The notes under the pieces were generated by a model. That model was not told where the DNA came from. It worked only from the letters and a program-made list of their open reading frames with translations, and did no database searches. 64,000 nt of DNA from Rhodococcus sp. B50 (lineage in GTDB: Bacteria; Actinomycetota; Actinomycetes; Mycobacteriales; Mycobacteriaceae): NCBI RefSeq assembly GCF_013602415.1, contig NZ_WPAG02000002.1, forward strand, positions 4,901,480 to 4,965,479, given 5' to 3'. The first letter of the stretch is position 1, and the number at the start of each line of letters is the position of its first letter. Below, in pieces: positions 50,669-59,296 of this stretch. Made by a program: the position numbers and the translations under genes.

Positions 50669-51446
50669 CACACGCGATCCCGGCGCCGACCTGCCGGAAC
50701 TGACCATCGCCGGCCGCACCTTCGGATCGCGGCTGATCACCGGTACCGGCGGTGCGGCGAACCTGGCCGTGCTCGAGGAGGCGCTCGTCGCGTCGGGCAC
50801 CGAGCTCACCACCGTCGCGATGCGCCGTGTCGACGCGGCCTCCGGAACCGGTGTCCTCGATCTGCTTCGCCGCCTCGATATCGAACCGCTGCCGAACACG
50901 GCCGGTTGCCGCGGCGCGAAGGAAGCGGTGCTGACCGCGCAGCTCGGCCGGGAAGCACTGGAAACCGACTGGGTGAAACTCGAGGTCATCGCCGACGAAC
51001 GGACACTGCTGCCCGACGCCATCGAACTCGTCTCGGCGGCCGAACAACTCGTCGACGACGGCTTCGTCGTCCTGCCGTACACGACCGACGACCCGGTCCT
51101 GGCGCGACGCCTCGAGGACGTCGGATGTGCCGCGGTGATGCCGCTCGGCTCGCCGATCGGCACAGGTCTCGGTATCTCGAACCCGCACCACATCGAGATG
51201 ATCGTCGAGGCGGCGGGCGTGCCGGTGATCCTCGACGCAGGGATCGGAACCGCCTCCGACGCCGCGCTCGCGATGGAACTCGGGTGCGACGCAGTCCTGC
51301 TCGCCACCGCCGTCACCCGCGCGAAGGATCCCGCGTTGATGGCCTCGGCGATGCGGCACGCCGTCGAAGCGGGATTCCGGGCGCGGCACGCCGGACGGAT
51401 CCCGAAACGCTTCTGGGCCCAGGCATCTTCACCGATGGAACCGTGA
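50661..51446 (+). CDS. thiG: thiazole synthase
   Basis: A 261-residue TIM barrel combining DXP, iminoglycine and ThiS-thiocarboxylate into the thiazole moiety. It has FGSRLITGTGG, ALVASGTELTTVAMRRVDAA, PNTAGCRGAKEAVLTAQLGR, the Schiff-base Lys in DWVKLEVIAD, VMPLGSPIGTGLGI and VILDAGIGTASDAALAMELG. GTG 50661 overlaps the thiS end by 8 bases. Last gene of the thiOSG operon. Confidence 0.95.
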   Translation: MADTRDPGADLPELTIAGRTFGSRLITGTGGAANLAVLEEALVASGTELTTVAMRRVDAASGTGVLDLLRRLDIEPLPNTAGCRGAKEAVLTAQLGREALETDWVKLEVIADERTLLPDAIELVSAAEQLVDDGFVVLPYTTDDPVLARRLEDVGCAAVMPLGSPIGTGLGISNPHHIEMIVEAAGVPVILDAGIGTASDAALAMELGCDAVLLATAVTRAKDPALMASAMRHAVEAGFRARHAGRIPKRFWAQASSPMEP

Positions 51447-51537
51447 CCGCTACGGGAAACCCCTGAGCACCTTGGTGTTCAGGACGGTTCCGATTATTCC
51501 GCGACCGGATACCGTTCGGTCTGTACGATCCCCGGGC

Positions 51538-51618
51538 ATGACAATTGCACAGGAACCGCCTTCGACGGCCCGCTCGACGAGTCCCCTGACGCACCGCGTA
51601 CGGCTCCGGGGTGTGTGA
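51538..51618 (+). CDS. possible 26-codon leaderless ORF
   Basis: TACGAT lies 8 nt before ATG 51538 in the gap between thiG and the ABC gene. The peptide starts MTIAQEPPSTARS and has no recognised motif. It ends 39 bp before the next gene, which has its own -10 box, so the two are not coupled. Could easily be chance. Confidence 0.2.
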   Translation: MTIAQEPPSTARSTSPLTHRVRLRGV

Positions 51619-51644
51619 TCGGATGCGCTCGCCCGAGCCGCACG

Positions 51645-51657
51645 TAGGGTGGTGCGC
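51645..51657 (+). promoter_or_regulatory. -10 box, leaderless promoter of the ABC exporter
   Basis: TAGGGT, 7 nt, ATG 51658. Confidence 0.6.
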
Positions 51658-52587
51658 ATGATCGAAGTGACCGGCTTGACCAAGACCTTCGGGTCCACGA
51701 CCGCGGTCGACGACCTGACGTTCACGGTCCGTCCCGGCATCGTCACCGGCTTCCTCGGCCCCAACGGGGCGGGGAAGTCCACCACGATGCGCATGATCCT
51801 GGGACTGGACCGGCCGACCTCGGGAACCGCACTGATCGAAGGGAAGCCGTACCAGGAGCTGACGCGGCCGCTCACCACCGTCGGGGCGCTGCTCGACGCG
51901 AAGTGGGTGCATCCCAATCGATCGGCGCGGTCCCATCTCGCCTGGCTGGCCGCGTCGAACGGACTGCCCGCCTCCCGCGTCGACGAGGTGTTGCGCCAGG
52001 TGGGGTTGACGGAGGTCGCGGGCAAGCGTGCGGGTGGTTTCTCGCTCGGGATGTCACAGCGCCTCGGCCTTGCCGCCGCGCTGCTCGGCAACCCGCGCGT
52101 CCTGCTGTTCGACGAACCGGTCAACGGCCTCGACCCCGAGGGCATCGTGTGGATCCGGCGGTTCATGCAGGCTCTCGCCGCAGAAGGCCGCACGGTGCTC
52201 GTGTCCAGTCACCTGCTTTCCGAGATGGCGCAGACCGCCGAACATCTCATCGTCATCGGCCGCGGCCGGCTCATCGCGGACACCTCGGTGAAGGAGTTCG
52301 TCGACCGGGCGTCCGACTCGTTCGTGGTGGTGCGCAGCCCGCAGCTCGGTGAACTGCGCTCCGCGCTCTCCGAGCGCGGGCACACCGTCCGGGAGGACGA
52401 CGGCGCCCTGCACGTCTCGGGAGCTCCGGCGGCGGAGATCGGCGAACTCGCCGCGGCCCGGTCGATCGTGCTGCACGAACTCGCGGGACGCAACGCGTCG
52501 CTCGAGGAAGCGTTCATGAAACTCACCGGTGGCGAGGTCGAATACCACGGATCCGGAGTCGACGACGTCATGAAGGGTGGACTGTGA
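51658..52587 (+). CDS. ABC exporter ATPase (DrrA/BcrA-like)
   Basis: A 309-residue ATPase of the class exporting antibiotics or acting on membrane lipids. Walker A is GPNGAGKST, then LLDAKWVHPNRSARSHLAWL typical for lantibiotic/bacitracin-type transporters, signature FSLGMSQRL, Walker B VLLFDEPVNGLDPEG, H-loop VSSHLLSEM. The C-terminal 85 residues form the extra domain ending LEEAFMKLTGGEVEY. ATG 51658 is leaderless. It pairs with the following permease. These two genes interrupt the thiG-lpqL neighbourhood of mycobacteria, with their own promoter and terminator. Confidence 0.9.
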   Translation: MIEVTGLTKTFGSTTAVDDLTFTVRPGIVTGFLGPNGAGKSTTMRMILGLDRPTSGTALIEGKPYQELTRPLTTVGALLDAKWVHPNRSARSHLAWLAASNGLPASRVDEVLRQVGLTEVAGKRAGGFSLGMSQRLGLAAALLGNPRVLLFDEPVNGLDPEGIVWIRRFMQALAAEGRTVLVSSHLLSEMAQTAEHLIVIGRGRLIADTSVKEFVDRASDSFVVVRSPQLGELRSALSERGHTVREDDGALHVSGAPAAEIGELAAARSIVLHELAGRNASLEEAFMKLTGGEVEYHGSGVDDVMKGGL

Positions 52588-53366
52588 TGAGTACGGCACT
52601 CGACACACTGCGGGCCGAACGGATCAAGCTCACGTCGGTGCAGTCGCCGCTGTGGTGCACCGTCGTCATCGTCGCTCTCGGGTTGGGGCTCGCTGCGATC
52701 CTCGGCTCGGTCTCCCGCGCGTCTGCGGGGATGGACGACGAGATGGGGCAGTTCTATCCGACCGTGGATGTCGCGGTCAGTGGAGTCACCGGCTTCGGCG
52801 TGCTGGTGCTGATGGTTCTCGCGGCGCTGTCGGTCACGAGCGAGTACCGCTTCGGGGTCATCCGCACGACCTTCCAGGCCACCCCGAATCGCAGTCTGCT
52901 CCTGACGATGAAGGCCCTGCTCATCGGGGTGCTGGGCGCTCTGCTGACGGTCGCGGTCTCGTTCGGGGCCTTCTATCTCGCGAAGGCGCTGGCCGGTCCC
53001 GACGCCGGGCGTGATCTCGTCCTGAGCGGTGACACCGCGTGGCGTGCGGTCTACGGCACCGCGATCTACGCGTTCCTGTGCGTCTTCCTCGCGGTCGGCG
53101 TCGGCACCCTGTTGCGGCAGTCGGCGGGCACGATCGCGCTGCTCATGCTGTGGCCGCTGCTCCTCGAGTCGTTGTTCGCGCTGTTCGGTTCCGTGGGCCG
53201 CGAGATCCAGCCGTTCCTGCCGTTCGCCAACGCGAACAACTTCCTGGGTATCGGTCAGGGAATCGAATTCCATTGGGGTCCATGGGGATCGCTCGTGTAC
53301 TTCGCCGCCTTCTCCTTCCTGGTGTTCGCAGCGTCGCTCGTGGTGGTCAACCGTCGCGACGCCTGA
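52587..53366 (+). CDS. ABC-2 type exporter permease
   Basis: A 259-residue permease with six helices. It starts TALDTLRAERIKLTSVQSPL, followed by LVLMVLAALSVTSEYRFGVI and RTTFQATPNRSLLLTMKAL, the motif seen in ABC-2 permeases paired with BcrA-like ATPases. A large segment between helices 5 and 6 (REIQPFLPFANANNFLGIGQ) is probably extracytoplasmic. ATG 52587 (or GTG 52584) overlaps the ATPase stop. Substrate unknown. Confidence 0.85.
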   Translation: MSTALDTLRAERIKLTSVQSPLWCTVVIVALGLGLAAILGSVSRASAGMDDEMGQFYPTVDVAVSGVTGFGVLVLMVLAALSVTSEYRFGVIRTTFQATPNRSLLLTMKALLIGVLGALLTVAVSFGAFYLAKALAGPDAGRDLVLSGDTAWRAVYGTAIYAFLCVFLAVGVGTLLRQSAGTIALLMLWPLLLESLFALFGSVGREIQPFLPFANANNFLGIGQGIEFHWGPWGSLVYFAAFSFLVFAASLVVVNRRDA

Positions 53367-53381
53367 CACTCCCGCACCGCC

Positions 53382-53424
53382 GCACTGCGCCGCACGGATT
53401 CCCCGTGCGGCGCAGTGCTTTTTT
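53382..53424 (+). terminator. intrinsic terminator of the ABC exporter operon
   Basis: GCACTGCGCCGCACGG - ATTCC - CCGTGCGGCGCAGTGC followed by six T: a 16-bp perfect stem with a true T-run, the clearest terminator in the window. The next promoter begins two bases after it. Confidence 0.93.
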
Positions 53425-53425
53425 G

Positions 53426-53437
53426 TACGCTCGGACG
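53426..53437 (+). promoter_or_regulatory. -10 box, leaderless promoter of lpqL
   Basis: TACGCT, 6 nt, ATG 53438. Confidence 0.5.
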
Positions 53438-54910
53438 ATGGCGCGGGCGCAGACGAGATACGGCATGCGGGGAGCGGCGCTGATCGCCGCCGGGGTGCTC
53501 CTGACGGCGGGATGCTCGGAGGCGGAGGTGGAGGCGCCGCCCGTGGATCCGGCGGCGCTCGCCGACGCCGTGCAACTCGACGCCGTCACGGCGCACCTGA
53601 CGGAACTCGAACGCATCGCCGCCGAGAACGACGGCAACCGCGCGCTCGGTACTCCCGGTTACGACGCGAGCGTCGACTACGTCGCCGGAGCTCTGCGTGG
53701 CGCCGGATTCGACGTGCAGACACCGGAGTTCGACTCGACGTTGTTCGCGGTCGAGAACGAGCAGCTCGTCGTCGACGGGGACCCGATGGGCGTGAGCGCA
53801 CTCGGTATGTCGCCGTCGACGGGACCGGACGGGCTCACCGCACCCGTCGTGCGCATCGCCCCCGACGACACCCCGGGCTGCGAACCCACCGACTACGACG
53901 GCGTCGACGCGACCGGCGCGGTGGTGATCGTCGATCGCGGCGTGTGCACCTTCGCCGTCAAGGAGCAGGTCGCCGCCGACCGGGGAGCGGCCGCGCTGAT
54001 CGTCGCCAACAACGAGGACGGGCCGCTCGATGCCGCCGGTCTCGGGGCGGAGTCGAACCCTCGTATCCCGGTCGGGGGTGTAGCCGGGGCCGATGCGGAA
54101 CGCCTCTCCGCCGCGACCACCGTGACGATGACGCTCGAGACCCGCACCGAGGATCAGAAGTCACGCAATGTGATCGCCCAGACCCGCACCGGCTCGACCG
54201 ACGACGTGGTCGTCGTCGGCGCGCACCTCGACAGCGTGCCCGAAGGGCCGGGGATCAACGACAACGGCACCGGCGTCGCCGCCGTCCTCGAGACCGCGCG
54301 GCAGCTCGGCAGCGAACCGGGAGTGACCAACGCCGTGCGGTTCGCGTTCTGGGGTGCCGAGGAGGTCGGGCTGGTCGGCTCCACCAGGTACGTCGAGTCG
54401 CTGTCCGAGGAGGAGCGACTCGACATCGCGCTGTACCTGAACTTCGACATGCTCGGCTCACCCAACGCCGGATATCTGGTGTTCGACGGCGACGACTCCG
54501 ATTCCGTCGGCGAAGGACCCGGGCCGGAGGGCTCGTCGGGGATCGAACGGACCTTCGCGCAGTTCTTCGACGAACGCGGAATCGACGTCGGAGGAACGGA
54601 TTTCGACGGCCGCTCCGACTACGGTCCGTTCGTCGCCTTCGGCATCCCCGCGGGCGGGGTGTTCACCGGTGCCGACGACGTCAAGACCCCCGAGCAGGCC
54701 GAGCTGTGGGGTGGCACCGCCGACCAGCCCTTCGACCCGAACTATCACACCCCCGAGGACACCCTGGCCGGCATCGACCGCGACGCGTTCGCGGCAGCAG
54801 CCGCCGCCGTCGCCTACGGCACGGCCGTCTACGCGAACTCGGTCGACGGACCCGACGGGGTCCCCACCGGCGACCGGCGAGCACAGGTGCGCGCCGAGTT
54901 CACCGAATGA
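53438..54910 (+). CDS. lpqL: M28-family aminopeptidase lipoprotein (LpqL-like)
   Basis: A 490-residue secreted zinc peptidase. The signal peptide ends in lipobox LLTAGC. A PA domain (GAVVIVDRGVCTFAVKEQVA) is inserted at about residues 130-230. The M28 domain then shows the ligands VVGAHLDSVPEGPGINDNGTG (residues about 260-280), WGAEEVGLVGSTRYV with the catalytic Glu pair, LNFDMLGSPN, and the closing FDPNYHTPEDT His. It would trim peptides outside the membrane. Rv0418 holds the same place after the thiamine genes in M. tuberculosis. Confidence 0.92.
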   Translation: MARAQTRYGMRGAALIAAGVLLTAGCSEAEVEAPPVDPAALADAVQLDAVTAHLTELERIAAENDGNRALGTPGYDASVDYVAGALRGAGFDVQTPEFDSTLFAVENEQLVVDGDPMGVSALGMSPSTGPDGLTAPVVRIAPDDTPGCEPTDYDGVDATGAVVIVDRGVCTFAVKEQVAADRGAAALIVANNEDGPLDAAGLGAESNPRIPVGGVAGADAERLSAATTVTMTLETRTEDQKSRNVIAQTRTGSTDDVVVVGAHLDSVPEGPGINDNGTGVAAVLETARQLGSEPGVTNAVRFAFWGAEEVGLVGSTRYVESLSEEERLDIALYLNFDMLGSPNAGYLVFDGDDSDSVGEGPGPEGSSGIERTFAQFFDERGIDVGGTDFDGRSDYGPFVAFGIPAGGVFTGADDVKTPEQAELWGGTADQPFDPNYHTPEDTLAGIDRDAFAAAAAAVAYGTAVYANSVDGPDGVPTGDRRAQVRAEFTE

Positions 54911-54922
54911 GGGCGGGCGTCG

Positions 54923-55768
54923 TCAGCGCTCGTGCAGGCGCCACAGCGGGTTGACCGGCCCATGGCCGTGCCCGAGGTCGTAGGCCCACTCGAGGCACTT
55001 CGTGATCCATTCCTTCGCGAACTCGACGGCTTCGGGCACCGACCGGCCGTGGGCGAGGGCCGACGTGATCGCGGCTGCGAGCGTGTCGCCGCCACCGTGA
55101 TCGTTGCCGGTGTCTATGCGAGGCGTGCTGAACTCGAGGAAACGGTCGCCGTCGAACAGCAGATCGGTGCTCATCTCCGAGCTGCGCAGATGGCCACCCT
55201 TGACGATCACCCACTGAGCGCCGAGCGCGTGCAGAGCTTCGGCGGCGCGGCGGGCCGAGGCGTCGTCGACGACCTCGATGCTCGTGATCAGCCGTACCTC
55301 GTCGAGGTTGGGGGTGACGACGGTGGCGAGGGGGACGAGCACACCGCGGATCGCGTCGAGGGCGTCGGCGTGCAGCAGCGGATCACCGTGCATGGACGCG
55401 CACACCGGGTCGACGACGAGCGGCACCGTCCGGTCGCGGCCGATGCCTACCTCGCAGCACACCTGGGCGACGGCCTCGATGATCTGTGTGGAGGCGAGCA
55501 TGCCCGTCTTCACCGCGGACACACCGATGTCCTCGACCACGCAGCGCACCTGATCGGCCACGGTCTCGGCGGGGATCTCGTGGAACCCACGGACTCCGAC
55601 CGAGTTCTGGACCGTCACGGCCGCGACCGCGACGCATGCGTGCACACCGCACATCGCCATCGTGCGCGAATCGGCCTGGATGCCGGCTCCACCCCCGGAG
55701 TCGGTGCCGGCGATGGTGAGGGCTCGAACCGGGGTCTCGCCTCGAGGCGACAAGGGCAGAAGTTCCAC
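54923..55768 (-). CDS. thiD: HMP/HMP-phosphate kinase, Asp-variant
   Basis: A 281-residue ribokinase-fold enzyme phosphorylating hydroxymethylpyrimidine (phosphate) for thiamine. It has ALTIAGTDSGGGAGIQADS, GVHACVAVAAVTVQNSVGV, KTGMLAS, VVDPVCASMHGDPLL and VVTPNLDEVRL. In E. coli ThiD the catalytic motif is HGTGCT; here it is DHGGGDT with Asp228 where Cys is expected, resembling the GxGD of other ribokinase-family members. GTG 55768 has TAGGGT 6 nt upstream. It is a single gene, separate from the riboswitch-controlled set, with no visible THI element. Confidence 0.88.
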   Translation of the reverse strand: MELLPLSPRGETPVRALTIAGTDSGGGAGIQADSRTMAMCGVHACVAVAAVTVQNSVGVRGFHEIPAETVADQVRCVVEDIGVSAVKTGMLASTQIIEAVAQVCCEVGIGRDRTVPLVVDPVCASMHGDPLLHADALDAIRGVLVPLATVVTPNLDEVRLITSIEVVDDASARRAAEALHALGAQWVIVKGGHLRSSEMSTDLLFDGDRFLEFSTPRIDTGNDHGGGDTLAAAITSALAHGRSVPEAVEFAKEWITKCLEWAYDLGHGHGPVNPLWRLHER

Positions 55769-55780
55769 GCAGACACCCTA
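55769..55780 (-). promoter_or_regulatory. -10 box, leaderless promoter of thiD
   Basis: TAGGGT, 6 nt, GTG 55768 on the minus strand. Confidence 0.5.
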
Positions 55781-55924
55781 CCGAGGGTGTGTTCGATCAC
55801 GGCCGGGCGGCGCTGAGGCGGGCTCCCGTTGCGAAACACGACAGCGTTACCGGCGGTCCCCTCCGCAGTGTTCTATAGTGGCACAGGTCACAGTTCGATC
55901 ACGCAACACCTTTTGGAGGCGCTC

Positions 55925-56308
55925 ATGAACACGAGTTCGCCGGACCTCGACGTGTCGGACAACGCCGACCAGAACCGGTTCGAACTGCGCCTCAACGGTG
56001 ACCTCGTCGGCATCCTGGGGTACTACGACTTCGAACGTGCTCCGGCGCCGAACCCGCCGGTCGTCGACTTCATGCACACCGTGATCGTCGAGGACTTCGG
56101 TCATCGTGGTCTCGCGGCCGTCCTCGTCGGTGGTTCGCTCGATCTCGCGCGCCGGCGGGGTTGGCGGGTGCGGCCGGTGTGCACCTATGTGCAGCGGTTC
56201 CTCGCGTCGCACGAGAACTACCGCGACGTCGTCGTGCCCCTCGAGCCGCCACGCAACGAACCGCAGCGCAAGGCGTCGCGGCACAAAGTGCCCGCCCGCA
56301 AGGCCTGA
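55925..56308 (+). CDS. small GNAT-like protein (N-acetyltransferase, YjdJ type)
   Basis: A 127-residue protein of the COG2388/Gcn5-like short family. It has NRFELRLNGDLVGILGYYDF, VDFMHTVIVEDFGHRGLAAV, LVGGSLDLARRRGWRVRPVC and YVQRFLASHENYRDVVV. The group has a reduced acetyl-CoA fold with a Cys (VCTYV) at the active site. GGAGG stands 5 nt before ATG 55925, and TATAGT at 55874-55879 is a good -10 box. Its stop is directly adjacent to the convergent xthA stop with no space for a terminator. Targets unknown. Confidence 0.78.
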   Translation: MNTSSPDLDVSDNADQNRFELRLNGDLVGILGYYDFERAPAPNPPVVDFMHTVIVEDFGHRGLAAVLVGGSLDLARRRGWRVRPVCTYVQRFLASHENYRDVVVPLEPPRNEPQRKASRHKVPARKA

Positions 56309-57112
56309 TCAGACGTCGAGGTCGACGATCACCGGGGCGTGGTCGCTCGCGCCCTTGCCCTTGCGCTCGTTGCGGTCGATCTCGGCGCCGGTCACGCGCG
56401 CCGTGAAGGACGGCGAGCCGAGGACGAAATCGATCCGCATACCCTGCTTCTTGGGGAACCGCAGCTGGGTGTAATCCCAGTAGGTGTACACCCCGGGGCC
56501 GGGGGCGTACGGACGGACCACGTCGGTGTAGCCGACCTCGGCGAACGCGTGGAAGGCGTCGCGCTCGGGTTGCGAGGTGTGCGTCTTGCCCTCGAAGAAG
56601 GCCGGATCCCACACGTCGTCGTCGGTGGGGGCGACGTTCCAGTCGCCGACCAGCGCGATGGGCTGCTCGGGAGCCGCGGTGGCCCAGGCGTGGGCGTCGG
56701 CGCGCAGCTTGGCGAGCCAGTCGAGCTTGTAGGTGTAGTGCGGGTCGTGCAGGTCGCGGCCGTTGGGGACGTACAGGCTCCACACGCGCACACCCGCGCA
56801 CGTCGCGCCGATCGCCCGCGCCTCGAGCGCGGGGTCGGTCTCCGGGTCCTTGGAGAAACCGGGCTGGTCCTCGAAGCCGATCTGCACGTCGTCGAGGCCC
56901 ACGCGCGACGCGATGGCCACACCGTTCCACTGGCTCAGCCCGACGTGCGCGACCCGGTAGCCGAGTTCTTCGAAGCGCTCGTACGGGAACTGCTCGTCCT
57001 TGCACTTGGTTTCCTGCATCGCGAGCACATCCGTGCCGGTTCGCTGCAGCCAGTCGAGGATGCGGTCGGTACGGGCACGGACGGAGTTCACATTCCAGGT
57101 AGCAAGGCGCAC
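56309..57112 (-). CDS. xthA: exodeoxyribonuclease III (AP endonuclease)
   Basis: A 267-residue Mg-dependent enzyme of base-excision repair cutting at abasic sites. It has ATWNVNSVRARTDRILDWL, the metal Glu in VLAMQETKCKDEQFP, LYVPNGRD, LVGDWNVAPTDDDVWDP and the final catalytic GKGASDHAPVIVDLDV, plus MRIDFVLGS. GTG 57112 is the start. It corresponds to Rv0427c in order. Confidence 0.95.
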   Translation of the reverse strand: MRLATWNVNSVRARTDRILDWLQRTGTDVLAMQETKCKDEQFPYERFEELGYRVAHVGLSQWNGVAIASRVGLDDVQIGFEDQPGFSKDPETDPALEARAIGATCAGVRVWSLYVPNGRDLHDPHYTYKLDWLAKLRADAHAWATAAPEQPIALVGDWNVAPTDDDVWDPAFFEGKTHTSQPERDAFHAFAEVGYTDVVRPYAPGPGVYTYWDYTQLRFPKKQGMRIDFVLGSPSFTARVTGAEIDRNERKGKGASDHAPVIVDLDV

Positions 57113-57130
57113 ACGCCCACTGTAGGCGAC

Positions 57131-58096
57131 CTATCCGACGGGTTCGGCGGCGTACCGGTAGCGGTGGTGGTCGACGAAGCCGAGTTCGCGGTACAGGGCG
57201 CGGGCCGCCGTGTTCGACTCCTCGACCTGCAGGTATGCGTGAGTCGCGGCCTGCTCGCGGGCCCATCGCAGGACGGCGCCGCACACGAGCGTGCCGAGTC
57301 CGCGGCGCCGGTGCTCGGGCGCGACCTCCAGGGCCGACAGACCCACCCAGCGTCGTCCGTCCGGGGCGTCGGTGATCGCCGCGCGGCAGATCGCCAGGGG
57401 CGGCTGCCCGGGTGCCCCGATACGGCCGAACCCGAGGACGCCGGCGGCCACCGCACCGAGCACGTCCTGCGCGACCGCCGGATCGTCACCGGTCCGGTAG
57501 AGCGACATCCAGTCGGCGTCCGGTCGGTCGGTGATCGTGACCGGTGTGGGCTCCGGGGGCAGCGGCACGTTCCCGAGGTCGGCTCCCATCACGAGCACCG
57601 GCTCGGAGGTCGGCCAGCCCTCGGGGATCCGGCCGAGCCGATCGGGCACCAGCAGCCGCAGCGGCAGCCCGCGTGCCGCGAACCACCCGCGCAGCCGGGC
57701 CCGCACGGCCGGGTCGGCGGGATCGGCCACGGTGCCGCGTTCACCCAGCGGCGTCGCCGAGTTGGCACGCCTGGTGAAGCCGCGCCCGGCCCGCACGAGC
57801 CACCCGTCCACCCAGTCCGACTCCAGACCGGGCCACCCGGCCGCGGCGGCGTGTTCGAGCGCGCGGATCTCCGAGACGCGGATCGGCCGCGCCGCGATCG
57901 GTTTGAGCGCGACGACCGAGGTGGGGGACACCTGGACGACACGACCGTCGGCGGTGCGCACCGCGATCACCGGATCGAGGGAGACGAGCTCGCCGATGAC
58001 GTCGGTCATCGGGTGGCTGTAGCCGGCGGGAAGCCTGTACCGCAGCACCACCCGGGTGCCGAGAGGGACGGGCGAGGCCGATCGATCGGTGGTCAT
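57131..58096 (-). CDS. GNAT acetyltransferase with N-terminal extension (Rv0428c-like)
   Basis: A 321-residue protein. The N-terminal 70 residues (TRVVLRYRLPAGYSHPMTD, IGELVSLDPVIAVRTADGRV) form a small beta barrel. A middle region follows (ARLRGWFAARGLPLRLLVPD), then a C-terminal GNAT with LEVAPEHRRRGLGTLVCGAV, YLQVEESNTAARALYRELGF. This combination is conserved next to xthA and def in mycolata. Start ATG 58096; 10 bp separate it from the def stop, so def and this gene probably share an mRNA. Confidence 0.85.
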   Translation of the reverse strand: MTTDRSASPVPLGTRVVLRYRLPAGYSHPMTDVIGELVSLDPVIAVRTADGRVVQVSPTSVVALKPIAARPIRVSEIRALEHAAAAGWPGLESDWVDGWLVRAGRGFTRRANSATPLGERGTVADPADPAVRARLRGWFAARGLPLRLLVPDRLGRIPEGWPTSEPVLVMGADLGNVPLPPEPTPVTITDRPDADWMSLYRTGDDPAVAQDVLGAVAAGVLGFGRIGAPGQPPLAICRAAITDAPDGRRWVGLSALEVAPEHRRRGLGTLVCGAVLRWAREQAATHAYLQVEESNTAARALYRELGFVDHHRYRYAAEPVG

Positions 58097-58106
58097 CGAC
58101 TCTGCG

Positions 58107-58706
58107 TCAGTCGTCGTCTTCGTCGTGACCGAACGGGTCCTCCACCGAACCCGGCAGCCAGGTCAGGCCCGGAACACCCCAGCCGGCCCGCTTGATGGTC
58201 TTCTTCGCGGCGCGGGCGTTGCGTCCGATCAGCACGTCGACGTACAGGAAACCGTCGAGATGCCCGACCTCGTGCTGCAGCATGCGGGCGAAGAAACCGT
58301 GGCCCTCGATCTCGACGGGCTCTCCGTTCTCGTCGGTGCCGGTGACCTTCGCCCAGTCGGCGCGTCCGGTGGGGAAGTTCTCGCCGGGCACGGACAGGCA
58401 GCCCTCGAGATCGTCCTCGGGGTCGGGCATGGTCTCGGGGATCTCGGAGGTCTCGAGGATCGGGTTGACGACGACGCCGCGTCGCCGGACGACCGAGCCG
58501 GACCCGTCGCGGTCGGGGCAGTCGTAGACGAACAGGCGCTTGCCGACGCCGACCTGGTTGGCGGCGAGTCCGACGCCGTTGGCCGCGTCCATCGTCTCGA
58601 ACATGTCGGCGATCAGCTCGGCGAGTTCGGCGGGTGACTCGGTCACCGGCCGGGTGGGATTGTGCAGGACGGGGTCGCCGACGATGACGATCGGAAGAAT
58701 GGCCAT
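58107..58706 (-). CDS. def: peptide deformylase
   Basis: A 199-residue metallo-enzyme removing the formyl group from new proteins. All three motifs are present: GVGLAANQVG, EGCLSVPGE and QHEVGHLDG with the HExxH metal site (HEVGH). It is longer than E. coli Def because of an acidic C-terminal tail (SVEDPFGHDEDDD), as in mycobacteria. ATG 58706 is preceded 8 nt upstream by TATCCT. Confidence 0.96.
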   Translation of the reverse strand: MAILPIVIVGDPVLHNPTRPVTESPAELAELIADMFETMDAANGVGLAANQVGVGKRLFVYDCPDRDGSGSVVRRRGVVVNPILETSEIPETMPDPEDDLEGCLSVPGENFPTGRADWAKVTGTDENGEPVEIEGHGFFARMLQHEVGHLDGFLYVDVLIGRNARAAKKTIKRAGWGVPGLTWLPGSVEDPFGHDEDDD

Positions 58707-58838
58707 GGTGACACAGGATAATGGGATCGACTCGCGGTGTTCTCGGACCGGTATGTGTCGCTACCCCGTGGTTGAATGACTTCCGCCGAGGCGCAAGGAC
58801 TCTTCGTCACGGTGTGATCCAGTCAGTCGAGGAGGGAA

Positions 58839-59189
58839 ATGGACGGCGCAGCAGCGCACGGCAACGACCGGTCCGATCTCGTGTCCCCGCAGGGCGACGG
58901 CGCACTCGCGCAGGAACCCACCGGCGACGAGGCGAACGGCCTGAGCCGTCGCGATCTCGACATCCTGGCGTTCGAACGGCAGTGGTGGAAGTACGCCGGT
59001 GCCAAGGAGGACGCCATCAAGGAACTCTTCGGTCTGTCCGCCACCCGCTACTACCAGGTGCTCAACGCCCTGGTGGATCGTCCCGAGGCACTCGCCGCCG
59101 ATCCCATGCTGGTCAAGCGGCTGCGGCGGTTGCGTGCGAGCCGCCAGAAGGCGCGTGCGGCCCGCCGTCTCGGTTTCGACACCCGCTAG
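58839..59189 (+). CDS. DUF3263 helix-turn-helix protein
   Basis: A 116-residue protein (Rv0430-like). The first 30 residues are disordered. Then comes LSRRDLDILAFERQWWKYAG, AKEDAIKELFGLSATRYYQV, a helix-turn-helix recalling the end of sigma factors, and a basic tail RLRRLRASRQKARAARRLGF. DNA binding is likely from the fold and charge; targets are unknown. GAGGAGGGAA just before ATG 58839 is a good ribosome site. It is followed by the LytR_C gene as in mycobacteria. Confidence 0.88.
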   Translation: MDGAAAHGNDRSDLVSPQGDGALAQEPTGDEANGLSRRDLDILAFERQWWKYAGAKEDAIKELFGLSATRYYQVLNALVDRPEALAADPMLVKRLRRLRASRQKARAARRLGFDTR

Positions 59190-59283
59190 CAGAGTCTCGG
59201 CGTGCCGCGCACCAGTGTTTTCGCGCGGCGAGACGAAGTCGACACGCGCGGCCGGTCGGCAGCGCTGTGTGTGCTCGGGCAAC

Positions 59284-59296
59284 TATGGTCGAGGTC
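59284..59296 (+). promoter_or_regulatory. -10 box, leaderless promoter of virR
   Basis: TATGGT, 7 nt, GTG 59297. It favours GTG 59297 over ATG 59285, which would lie inside the box. Confidence 0.5.
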
